Shown piece by piece: positions 1 through 6,746 of a DNA stretch of 27,836 nt. Position 1 is the first letter of the stretch. Each line of letters begins with the position of its first letter. The notes beneath the pieces are model-generated. The model saw only the letters and a program-made list of their open reading frames with translations, did not search any database and was not told where the DNA came from. This DNA is from DASQHM01 sp035632095 (GTDB lineage Bacteria > Pseudomonadota > Alphaproteobacteria > Ferrovibrionales > Ferrovibrionaceae), in assembly GCA_035632095.1 (NCBI GenBank), contig DASQHM010000042.1, positions 1 to 27,836 on the forward strand, written 5' to 3'. The position numbers were made by a program, and so were the translations under genes.

Positions 1-800
1 CGGGCGAGCGCCGATGGGATCGAGAACCCGATGCCGATCGAGCCGCCGGTGGGCGAAATGATCGCGGTGTTGATGCCGATGACCTCGCCATCCGTGTTGA
101 ACAGCGGTCCGCCCGAATTGCCCTTGTTGATGGCGGCGTCGGTCTGAATGAAGTCGTCGTAGGGCCCGGAACGGATATCGCGGCCGCGGGCGGAGACAAT
201 GCCGGCAGTGACGGTGCCGCCGAAGCCGAACGGGTTGCCGACCGCGAGCACCCAGTCGCCGACCCGGGCGCGGTCGGAATCGCCCCACTTGACCGCCGGC
301 AGCGGCTGCTTCGATTCGACCTTCAAAAGCGCGACGTCGGTCTTCTCGTCGGTGGCGATCAACTTGGCCGGGAGCGTCGTCTGATCGGCGAAGATCACCT
401 TGATTTCCTGCGCGTCGGCGATGACGTGATTGTTGGTCACGATCACGCCCGAGGGATCGATGACGAAGCCCGAGCCGAGCGACGTCACCGGATGCGCCGG
501 CCGGTTGCCGTTCTTCTGCTGGCGATCGAAGAAGTCCTTGAAGAATTCCTCGAACGGCGAGCCCGGCGGGAACTGCGGCATTTGCAGATCCGGGCCCGAC
601 TTATCCGCCACCTTTTGCGTGGTCGAGACGTTCACTACCGCCGGCGTGAGCTTTTCGGCCAGGTCGGCGAAGCTTTCCGGCGCACTCCGTGCCAGCGCCG
701 GCAACGATTGCGTTGCCGCAAGACCGAGCGCCAACGCTCCGGTCAGGGCGCGCACCAGCCGAAGACGGAACGGTCCCGCTGCAAGGTCAAGCAAGCTCAT
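1..800 (-). CDS. degP: DegP/HtrA-family periplasmic serine protease (C-terminal part beyond window)
   Basis: Envelope serine protease/chaperone that degrades misfolded periplasmic proteins. The visible 266 residues start at an ATG preceded by AGGAG seven bases upstream. They open with a signal peptide (basic FRLRLVR, then a hydrophobic stretch ending in LPALA at about residue 37). The trypsin-like domain follows with the full catalytic triad: His125 (TNNHV), Asp155 (TDVALL) and Ser229 (GNSGGPL). A Q/P-rich loop with FEEFFKDFF near residues 83-91 resembles the LA loop of the DegP group. The PDZ domains would lie off the left edge, so DegP, DegQ and MucD types cannot be separated. The gene is last in hflK-hflC-degP, 103 bp after hflC, an arrangement common in alphaproteobacteria. 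Family assignment is certain; the exact subfamily is inferred. Confidence 0.95.
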   Translation of the reverse strand, partial: MSLLDLAAGPFRLRLVRALTGALALGLAATQSLPALARSAPESFADLAEKLTPAVVNVSTTQKVADKSGPDLQMPQFPPGSPFEEFFKDFFDRQQKNGNRPAHPVTSLGSGFVIDPSGVIVTNNHVIADAQEIKVIFADQTTLPAKLIATDEKTDVALLKVESKQPLPAVKWGDSDRARVGDWVLAVGNPFGFGGTVTAGIVSARGRDIRSGPYDDFIQTDAAINKGNSGGPLFNTDGEVIGINTAIISPTGGSIGIGFSIPSALA

Positions 801-903
801 GTGTCGTCTCCTCGAATGGCACGGCTGCCGGCTGCTCCGATGAGCCTACCGACAAAGGCGGCGGAATTGTGCAGGAATTGCATCACAATCGCGCGGGCGC
901 GGC

Positions 904-1797
904 CTATTTCGCCCGTCCCCGCTCCACGGACTCCGGCAGGTTGTTGAAGTAGCGGAAGAAGTCCGACTTCGGCGATAGGACGAACGTGGTGTCCTGGCCG
1001 CTGAACGCATTCTGATAGGCCAGGAGCGAGCGGTAGTAGGCGTAGAACTCGGGGTCCTGCGAGGTCGCTTCGGCGAAAATCCGCGTGCGCTCGGCATCGC
1101 CTTCGCCGCGAAGAATTTCGTTGGTCTTCTGCGCTTCGGCCAGGATCACCGTCCGTTGCCTGTCCGCATCGGCCCGGATGCGGGTGGCGATCTCGTCGCC
1201 CTGGGCGCGGTTCTCCTTGGCCTCGCGATCGCGCTCCGCCTGCATGCGGCGGAAGATTGCCAGGCTGTTGGCCTCCGGCAGATCGGTGCGCTTGATGCGC
1301 ACATCGACGATCTGGACACCGAAGTGCCCTGCCTCTGCGTTCAGAATATCGCGAATCTGCTGCATCAGCCTGCCGCGCTCGCCGGAAACGATGGACAACA
1401 TCTCCTGGCTGCCGAGGACGCGGCGCACGTTCGAATTGAGCAGACTTCCCAGTCTCGAGCGCGCGATTTCATCGTTGCTGAGGGTCTGGTAGTACAGCAA
1501 CGGATCGGTAATGCGGTAACGCGCGAAAGCGTCCACCAGGAGCCGCTTCTGGTCCGACGTGATCAGCTCTTCCGACGGAGACTCGAGCGCCAGGATGCGC
1601 TTGTCGAAAAAAGCGACGTTTTCGAGGAATGGCCGCTTGAATTTGAGGCCGGGCGTGTTCACCACGCGTTTCGGATCGCCGAATTGCAATACCAACGCCT
1701 GCTCGCTCTGCAAGACGACAAAGGTCGAGTGGTAGGCGACGAAGGCGATCGCCGCGACGACGAGAAGCACGACGGCGAGGACCGGATGCCGGCTCAT
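904..1797 (-). CDS. hflC: HflC, SPFH/band-7 membrane protein, FtsH modulator
   Basis: Subunit of the HflK-HflC complex, which forms a cage around the FtsH protease in the inner membrane and tunes its proteolysis. The 297-residue protein has one N-terminal transmembrane helix (about residues 5-24). A band-7/SPFH domain follows, including VVLQSEQALVLQFG and RIKRTDLPE, then a long charged helical region (QAERDREAKENRAQGDE) typical of HflC coiled coils. Its ATG overlaps the hflK stop codon by four bases (ATGA), so the two genes are probably translationally coupled. Length and organisation match the family. Confidence 0.95.
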   Translation of the reverse strand: MSRHPVLAVVLLVVAAIAFVAYHSTFVVLQSEQALVLQFGDPKRVVNTPGLKFKRPFLENVAFFDKRILALESPSEELITSDQKRLLVDAFARYRITDPLLYYQTLSNDEIARSRLGSLLNSNVRRVLGSQEMLSIVSGERGRLMQQIRDILNAEAGHFGVQIVDVRIKRTDLPEANSLAIFRRMQAERDREAKENRAQGDEIATRIRADADRQRTVILAEAQKTNEILRGEGDAERTRIFAEATSQDPEFYAYYRSLLAYQNAFSGQDTTFVLSPKSDFFRYFNNLPESVERGRAK

Positions 1798-2918
1798 TGA
1801 CCGCTCCCCGCCGGTTTCTTGCGGAGCTCCGGCAAAGGCAGATAGGGCAGCACGTTGCCGCTGCCCGGCGCCTCGTCGATGACCACCTTGTTCACGCTGC
1901 GCATGACCTGTTCCATGGTCTCGATATACATGCGGCGCGCGGTCACGTCCTTCGACTGCCGGTAGGCGCCGAGCACCGACAGGAAGCGCGCCGCTTCGCC
2001 CTGCGCCTCGGCGATGGCTTGCTGCTTATAGGCTTGACCGCTCTGGATGGCCTTCTCCGCGTCGCCGCGCGCGCGCGGCACGATGCCGTTGCGATAGGCC
2101 TCCGCTTCGTTCTGCGAACGGTCGCGATCCGCCTTCGCCGCCTGCACGTCCCGGAACGCGTCGATCACCTGCGCCGGCGGGTCGACCTTCTGCAAATTGA
2201 CCTGGGTGATCTGAATACCGGCCTTGTAGCTGTCGAGCACTTCCTGCATCAGCTTTTGCGTGGCCGCTTCCACGGGCTGGCGGCCTTCGGTCAGTATGCG
2301 TTGGATCAGGTTGCGTCCGATCACTTCGCGCATGGCGCTTTCCGCCACCGCCTGCACCGTCGCTTGCGGCCCGTCGATGTCGAATTGACCGGGGCCGGGA
2401 TCCTTTATGTTGAACAGCATCTGGCCGGCGTCGCTGATCACCCAGAACACGGAAAAATCGATGTCGACGATATTTTCGTCTCCGGTGAGCATCAGGCTTT
2501 CAGCCGGCACGTCGTGGATGCCGCCGCGCTCGCCGACGTTGGAACGGAACCCGATGTCCATGCGGTTCACGCGGGTGACGCGCGGCGTCAGCACGGTCTC
2601 GATCGGATACGGCAGGTGATAGTTGAGCCCCGGCTGGGTCGTCTTGATCCATTCGCCGAAGCGGAGCACGACGCCCTGCTCGTCAGGCAATACACGGTAG
2701 ATTCCGGAGGCGAGCCAAATCGCCACCACGACAAGGACGGCCAGCGTTACGCCGAACGAGCCGCCGAAGCCGCCCGGCAGGACCGAGCGCAGGCGCTCGC
2801 GGCCGCGCTTGATCAAATCCTCGAGGTTCGGCGGTTGCGGGCCATCCGGCCGGGAACCCTGCCCCCATGGGCCGCGGCCGCCGCCCTGCCATCCGCCGCC
2901 CTGATTGCCCCACGGCAT
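1794..2918 (-). CDS. hflK: HflK, SPFH/band-7 membrane protein, FtsH modulator
   Basis: Partner of HflC in the FtsH-regulating membrane complex. I place the start at the ATG giving MPWGNQGGG (374 residues), because a purine-rich AAGGGA lies about nine bases upstream and the family typically begins this way. In-frame ATGs at 2927 and 2987 are less likely. The N-terminus is a Gly/Trp/Pro-rich cytoplasmic tail of about 30 residues, containing PQPPN. A transmembrane helix follows at about residues 55-74 (LAVLVVVAIWLASGIY), then the band-7 domain and a charged helix. First gene of hflK-hflC-degP, with a candidate promoter at 2996-3024 that overlaps the divergent mrp promoter. Confidence 0.94.
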   Translation of the reverse strand: MPWGNQGGGWQGGGRGPWGQGSRPDGPQPPNLEDLIKRGRERLRSVLPGGFGGSFGVTLAVLVVVAIWLASGIYRVLPDEQGVVLRFGEWIKTTQPGLNYHLPYPIETVLTPRVTRVNRMDIGFRSNVGERGGIHDVPAESLMLTGDENIVDIDFSVFWVISDAGQMLFNIKDPGPGQFDIDGPQATVQAVAESAMREVIGRNLIQRILTEGRQPVEAATQKLMQEVLDSYKAGIQITQVNLQKVDPPAQVIDAFRDVQAAKADRDRSQNEAEAYRNGIVPRARGDAEKAIQSGQAYKQQAIAEAQGEAARFLSVLGAYRQSKDVTARRMYIETMEQVMRSVNKVVIDEAPGSGNVLPYLPLPELRKKPAGSGQ

Positions 2919-2974
2919 CGAGAGCATTCCCTTGAAACTATGCCGCACACCGTCGAATTCGGCGCCGCGACGCG

Positions 2975-3003
2975 TTGCCTGCCACAAGCCAGCGCGTTAT
3001 ATC
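2975..3003 (+). promoter_or_regulatory. Candidate sigma-70-type promoter for mrp
   Basis: On the plus strand TTGCCT (2975-2980) and TATATC (2998-3003) are separated by 17 bp. Transcription would begin near 3010, leaving a leader of about 65 bases before the mrp ATG. The -10 hexamer shares four bases with the -10 of the leftward promoter. Confidence 0.45.
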
Positions 3004-3024
3004 TCATCCGTTACGGGTAGACAA
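2996..3024 (-). promoter_or_regulatory. Candidate sigma-70-type promoter for hflK-hflC-degP
   Basis: On the minus strand TTGTCT (3019-3024) and TATAAC (2996-3001) are separated by exactly 17 bp, both close to the sigma-70 consensus. Transcription would start near 2989, about 70 bp upstream of the hflK ATG. The -10 overlaps that of the divergent mrp promoter. Seen by eye only. Confidence 0.5.
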
Positions 3025-3076
3025 ACCACCCGTCGCACGCCGTACTCGCTTAATCGTCACACGCCGGAGTAGGTCA

Positions 3077-4246
3077 ATGCCGCCAGTCAGCGAAGCCGAC
3101 GTCATGCGCGCGCTCGGCAGCGTGATCGATCCCGACCAGGGTAAGGACGTGGTGAGTCTCGGCATGATTTCCGGCGTCGTGATCAAGGACGGGAACGTCG
3201 GGTTTGCGGTCGAGGTCGACCCGAAGGCCGGCGCCGCGAAGGAGCCCTTGCGCAAAGCCTGCGAGCAGAAGGTCCACGGCTTGCCGGGCGTGCTCTCCGT
3301 CACCGCCGTGCTCACCGCCCAGCGCCCGGCCGCCGCCGACGCCCCGCAGCATCGTCACGGACCGACGCCCAGCGAGGCGAGACAGGGCGAGGCAAGACAG
3401 GGCGAGCCGAAGCAGGCCGCCAGTGTCGGCAACAAGCCGGCCATTCCGGGGATCGCCGCCGTGATCGCCGTGGCTTCCGGCAAGGGCGGCGTCGGCAAAT
3501 CCACCACAGCGGTCAATCTTGCCCTCGGACTCAAGGAAGCGGGCTTACGCGTCGGATTGCTCGATGCGGATATCTATGGACCTTCGATCCCACGCATGCT
3601 CGGCATTCGGGGCAAGCCCACCTCTCCGGACGGCAAGAAGCTGCTGCCCATGCGGGCCTGGGGCATCGTCTGCATGTCCATGGGCTTCCTGGTGGCGGAA
3701 GACACGCCCATGATCTGGCGCGGTCCGATGGTGATGAGCGCCCTCGAACAGATGTTGCGCGAAGTGGAATGGGGCGAGCTCGACGTGCTGGTGGTCGACC
3801 TGCCACCCGGCACCGGCGACGCGCAGCTCACCATGGCGCAGCGCGTGCCGCTCACCGGCGCGATCATCGTGTCGACGCCCCAGGACATCGCGCTGCTCGA
3901 CGCGCGCAAAGGACTCAACATGTTTCGCCGGGTCGATGTGCCGGTCTTCGGCATTGTCGAGAACATGAGCTACTTCATCTGCCCGAATTGCAATCACCGC
4001 TCCGACATCTTCGCGCACGGCGGCGCCAGGCGGACCGCCGAGGAACTCGGCTGCGATTTCCTCGGCGAAGTGCCGCTGCACATGGCGATCCGCGAAACTT
4101 CGGACGGCGGCCAACCCATCGTCGCAAGCCAGCCCGACAGCGACCAGGCCAAGTCCTATCGCGCCATCGCCGGCACCGTCGCGGGCAAAATCCGCGCGGC
4201 GCTCGGCGACACGGCCCGCAAAGCACCGCGTATCGTGGTGCAGTAA
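3077..4246 (+). CDS. mrp: Mrp/ApbC/NBP35-family iron-sulfur cluster carrier ATPase
   Basis: P-loop ATPase thought to bind and transfer [4Fe-4S] clusters to apo-proteins in the cytoplasm. The start chosen has GGAGTAGG just upstream and gives 389 residues beginning MPPVSEADVM. An ATG 102 bases further upstream is in frame but has no comparable site. The N-terminal MIP18-like (DUF59) domain covers about residues 1-80 (SVIDPDQGKDVVSLGMI). A low-complexity linker follows at about 88-125. The Mrp ATPase domain starts with the deviant Walker A GKGGVGKST (residues 135-143). The cluster-binding CPNC motif has its cysteines at 302 and 305. The linker contains a 15-bp tandem repeat. The gene is divergent from hflK, and a P450 gene follows after 86 bp. 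Confidence 0.95.
   Translation: MPPVSEADVMRALGSVIDPDQGKDVVSLGMISGVVIKDGNVGFAVEVDPKAGAAKEPLRKACEQKVHGLPGVLSVTAVLTAQRPAAADAPQHRHGPTPSEARQGEARQGEPKQAASVGNKPAIPGIAAVIAVASGKGGVGKSTTAVNLALGLKEAGLRVGLLDADIYGPSIPRMLGIRGKPTSPDGKKLLPMRAWGIVCMSMGFLVAEDTPMIWRGPMVMSALEQMLREVEWGELDVLVVDLPPGTGDAQLTMAQRVPLTGAIIVSTPQDIALLDARKGLNMFRRVDVPVFGIVENMSYFICPNCNHRSDIFAHGGARRTAEELGCDFLGEVPLHMAIRETSDGGQPIVASQPDSDQAKSYRAIAGTVAGKIRAALGDTARKAPRIVVQ
3372..3416 (+). repeat. 15-bp tandem repeat, about 3 copies, inside mrp linker
   Basis: Unit GCGAGGCGAGACAGG occurs at 3372-3386, then 3387-3401 (one mismatch), then a diverged copy at 3402-3416 (four differences from copy two). It is in phase with codons and encodes EARQG-EARQG-EPKQ in the flexible linker between the MIP18-like domain and the ATPase domain. 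Copy-number change would lengthen the linker by five residues without a frameshift. Confidence 0.8.
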
Positions 4247-4277
4247 GCGCACTTTCAAGCCGCGGGCGGAACGACTA

Positions 4278-4306
4278 TTCCGCGACGGCGGCAGACGGGG
4301 TATATA
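4278..4306 (+). promoter_or_regulatory. Possible promoter upstream of the P450 gene
   Basis: A TATATA box (4301-4306) lies 27 bp before the P450 ATG, with a weak TTCCGC (4278-4283) 17 bp further upstream. The -35 is poor, so this could be an activated promoter or chance. Confidence 0.3.
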
Positions 4307-4332
4307 GGGGCGGTCGAAACCGAGAGGCCGTC

Positions 4333-5559
4333 ATGAATCAGCCGCTCCACGCGCCCGAAGCCGAGCCGCTTTTCAATCCGTTGTCGCCGGATTTCATCCG
4401 CGACCCCTATCCGTCCTATCACCGGCTCCGCGAAATCGCGCCGATGTTCCTGACGCCGCTCGGCTTCTATGTCGCAAGCCGGAATGCGGACGTGGCCTTC
4501 GTGCTGCGCGACAAGAGCTTCGGCAAGGATTTCGTTGGCAACGTATCGCGCCGCTACGGCAAGCAGGTGTTCGACGAGCCGGTGTTCAGCAGCATGAGCC
4601 ATTGGATGCTGCAGCTCGACCCGCCTGACCATACGCGGCTCCGCGGCCTCGTGGTCAAGGCATTCACGGCGCGGCGCGTGGAAGACATGCGCCCCCGCAT
4701 CCGCCAGATCGTCGACGAAACCCTCGACCGGGTCGAGGCGCAAGGGCGCATGGACTTGATCGCCGATTTCGCCTACCGCCTGCCGGTCACGGTGATTTGC
4801 GACATGCTCGGCATTCCCGAAGGCGACCGCGACTATTTCCTGGCGAACTCGCGCGTCGGCGGCAGGCTGCTCGATCCGGTGCCCTTGACGCGCCAGGAGA
4901 TCGATGCCGCAAACCAGGAGAACCTCACGATCGCCGACTATTTCCGCAAGTTGTTCGACTTGCGGCGGCGCCAGCCCGGCGAGGACTTGACCACGCAGCT
5001 GGTGCAGGCCGAGGACGAAGGCGGCAAGCTCACCGAGGAAGAGCTGACGGCCAACATCATCCTGCTGTTCGGCGCCGGGCACGAGACCACGGTAAACCTC
5101 ATCGGCAACGGCCTGCTCGCCTTGCATCGCAATCCGGACCAACTTGCCTTGCTCAAGGCCCGTCCCGACCTGATCGGGACCGCCATCGACGAATTCCTGC
5201 GCTACGATTCGTCGGTGCAGCTCACGGGGCGCACGGCGGTCAGCGACGTCGACGTCGGCGGCACGCTTATTCCGAAGGGAGCTTCGGTGTTGAGCCTGCT
5301 CGGCGCCGCCAACCGCGATCCGGCGGCATACCCGAACCCCGACAAGCTCGACATCACGCGGCAAAACGTCAGGCCCATGTCGTTCGGCGGCGGCATCCAC
5401 TATTGCCTGGGCGCGCAACTCGCGAAGATCGAGGCGGAGATCGCGATCACCGAGCTCCTGAAACGCCTGCCGGACCTGAAGCTCGACGACGCCAATAACC
5501 CGGAATGGCGGCCGACCTTCGTCTTGCGGGGCCTGGCGCGCCTGCCGGCCAGCTGGTAG
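4333..5559 (+). CDS. Cytochrome P450 (bacterial soluble class)
   Basis: Haem-thiolate monooxygenase of 408 residues, the normal size for soluble bacterial P450s. The start ATG (MNQPLHAPEA) follows GAGAGG; the open frame runs further upstream but only as an antisense or out-of-frame shadow of mrp. Key motifs are complete: oxygen-activating I-helix AGHETT (248-253), ExxR pair Glu287/Arg290 (EFLR), and the haem loop FGGGIHYCLG with the ligand Cys358. HMSxLD-type residues (WMLQLDPPDHTRLR) lie near 95. No ferredoxin or reductase gene is adjacent, so electrons must come from partners elsewhere. An AGE-family gene begins 26 bp downstream, so the two are probably cotranscribed. The substrate is unknown; the exact CYP family cannot be assigned by eye. 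Confidence 0.95.
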   Translation: MNQPLHAPEAEPLFNPLSPDFIRDPYPSYHRLREIAPMFLTPLGFYVASRNADVAFVLRDKSFGKDFVGNVSRRYGKQVFDEPVFSSMSHWMLQLDPPDHTRLRGLVVKAFTARRVEDMRPRIRQIVDETLDRVEAQGRMDLIADFAYRLPVTVICDMLGIPEGDRDYFLANSRVGGRLLDPVPLTRQEIDAANQENLTIADYFRKLFDLRRRQPGEDLTTQLVQAEDEGGKLTEEELTANIILLFGAGHETTVNLIGNGLLALHRNPDQLALLKARPDLIGTAIDEFLRYDSSVQLTGRTAVSDVDVGGTLIPKGASVLSLLGAANRDPAAYPNPDKLDITRQNVRPMSFGGGIHYCLGAQLAKIEAEIAITELLKRLPDLKLDDANNPEWRPTFVLRGLARLPASW

Positions 5560-5585
5560 CCGGACCCGCCCGCCCATTCGGGAAC

Positions 5586-6746
5586 ATGCCCGCGGATCGG
5601 CTCGACGCCTGGATCGACGCACATTGCGCGCTCTGGCGCACGCGTGGCTTCGACACGGCGCTCGGCGGTTTTCACGAGCGGCTTGGCGCCGCCGGCGATC
5701 CGCTGCCGATGCCGCAGCGCCGGCTCATGGTGCAGTGCCGGCAGATCTACGTTCATTGCCGCGTCGCGAGCGAACTCGGCGGGCGCGACGGCCTGGACGA
5801 GGCGGCGCGGGCATTTGCGTTGGTATCGAAACGCTTTCACGACGAACGAAACGGCGGGTTCTATTTCAGCATTGCACCCGATGGCGCGCCCTATGATCGC
5901 ACCAAGGACCTCTATGCCCATGCCTTCGTGCTGGTCGCCGTGGCGGCCGTTCATCGCGCGACCGCCGATCCGGCGGCGCGCCGTCTGGCGAGCGAAGCTA
6001 CAGAAATGCTCGAGCAGCGCTTCGCCGCCGCCGTCGATCGTGGATATGCCGAGCGCATGACCGAAGACTGGCGGCGGATTTCCGGACCGCGTCTGCAAAA
6101 CCCGCACATGCATCTGATGGAGGGCTTCCTGGCTTTGTCTCAAGCCACTGGCGGTCGCGAGTTCGAATCCTATGCCGGCAACCTGCTCGCGTTGTTCGAT
6201 GAACGCATCTACGACAAGACGACGCATACGGTCGGCGAGCGGTTCGCCGAAGACTGGTCACCGTCGGCGGATCGCGGCGATGTGGTCGAACCCGGTCACC
6301 ATTTCGAATGGGCGTGGCTGCTGTGGGGCCTTGCCGCGCAATTCGAATGGCGCAGCTCCGCGACGGTTGCGGTGCGGCTGCACGACTGGGCCATGCGGCA
6401 CGGCATCGACCGGCAAAATGGTGGCGTCTGGGACGAGGCGCGCCGCGACGGCAGCGTCGTGACGGCGAACAAACGCATTTGGCCGCTTTGCGAGGCCATT
6501 CGCTCCGTCGCTGCCCGGCTCCGGCAGAACATCGCAACCGACACTGCCGAACGCCGCGTCCTAAGCGGCTTCGTCGATCTGCTGTTCGAGCGCTACTTGA
6601 AACCGGACGGCACGTGGATCGAGCAATACGACCGGGACTGGCGGCCGCTCGTCACCGAACTGCCCGGCAGCACCGGCTACCACGTCGTCTCGGCTTTGCT
6701 CGATGCGCGGAGCGCGCTTACGCCTCGCTCGCCTTCTCCTCGCTGA
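5586..6746 (+). CDS. AGE-family (N-acylglucosamine 2-epimerase / mannose-6-phosphate isomerase-like) protein
   Basis: Predicted sugar isomerase or epimerase with an (alpha/alpha)6 barrel, cytoplasmic, 386 residues from the ATG giving MPADRLDAW. The P450 stop lies 26 bp upstream. Family hallmarks are visible: QIYVHCRVA near 55, DLYAHAFVL near 105, NPHMHL (172-177) with the active-site histidine region, EPGHHFEW (235-242) with the second catalytic His, KRIWPLCEAI, and near the C-terminus STGYHVVSAL. No signal peptide is seen. The 3' end overlaps the 3' end of ppdK on the other strand by 29 bp. Members act on free N-acylglucosamine, mannose/fructose, cellobiose or mannose-6-phosphate. The sequence does not decide between them, and pairing with a P450 gives no obvious shared substrate. 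Confidence 0.88.
   Translation: MPADRLDAWIDAHCALWRTRGFDTALGGFHERLGAAGDPLPMPQRRLMVQCRQIYVHCRVASELGGRDGLDEAARAFALVSKRFHDERNGGFYFSIAPDGAPYDRTKDLYAHAFVLVAVAAVHRATADPAARRLASEATEMLEQRFAAAVDRGYAERMTEDWRRISGPRLQNPHMHLMEGFLALSQATGGREFESYAGNLLALFDERIYDKTTHTVGERFAEDWSPSADRGDVVEPGHHFEWAWLLWGLAAQFEWRSSATVAVRLHDWAMRHGIDRQNGGVWDEARRDGSVVTANKRIWPLCEAIRSVAARLRQNIATDTAERRVLSGFVDLLFERYLKPDGTWIEQYDRDWRPLVTELPGSTGYHVVSALLDARSALTPRSPSPR

Noticed and set aside
3769..5559. A long frame that would join the mrp region to the P450 as one 596-residue protein
   Set aside because: The first part is mrp read in another frame and has no similarity; the P450 has its own ATG and ribosome site at 4333.
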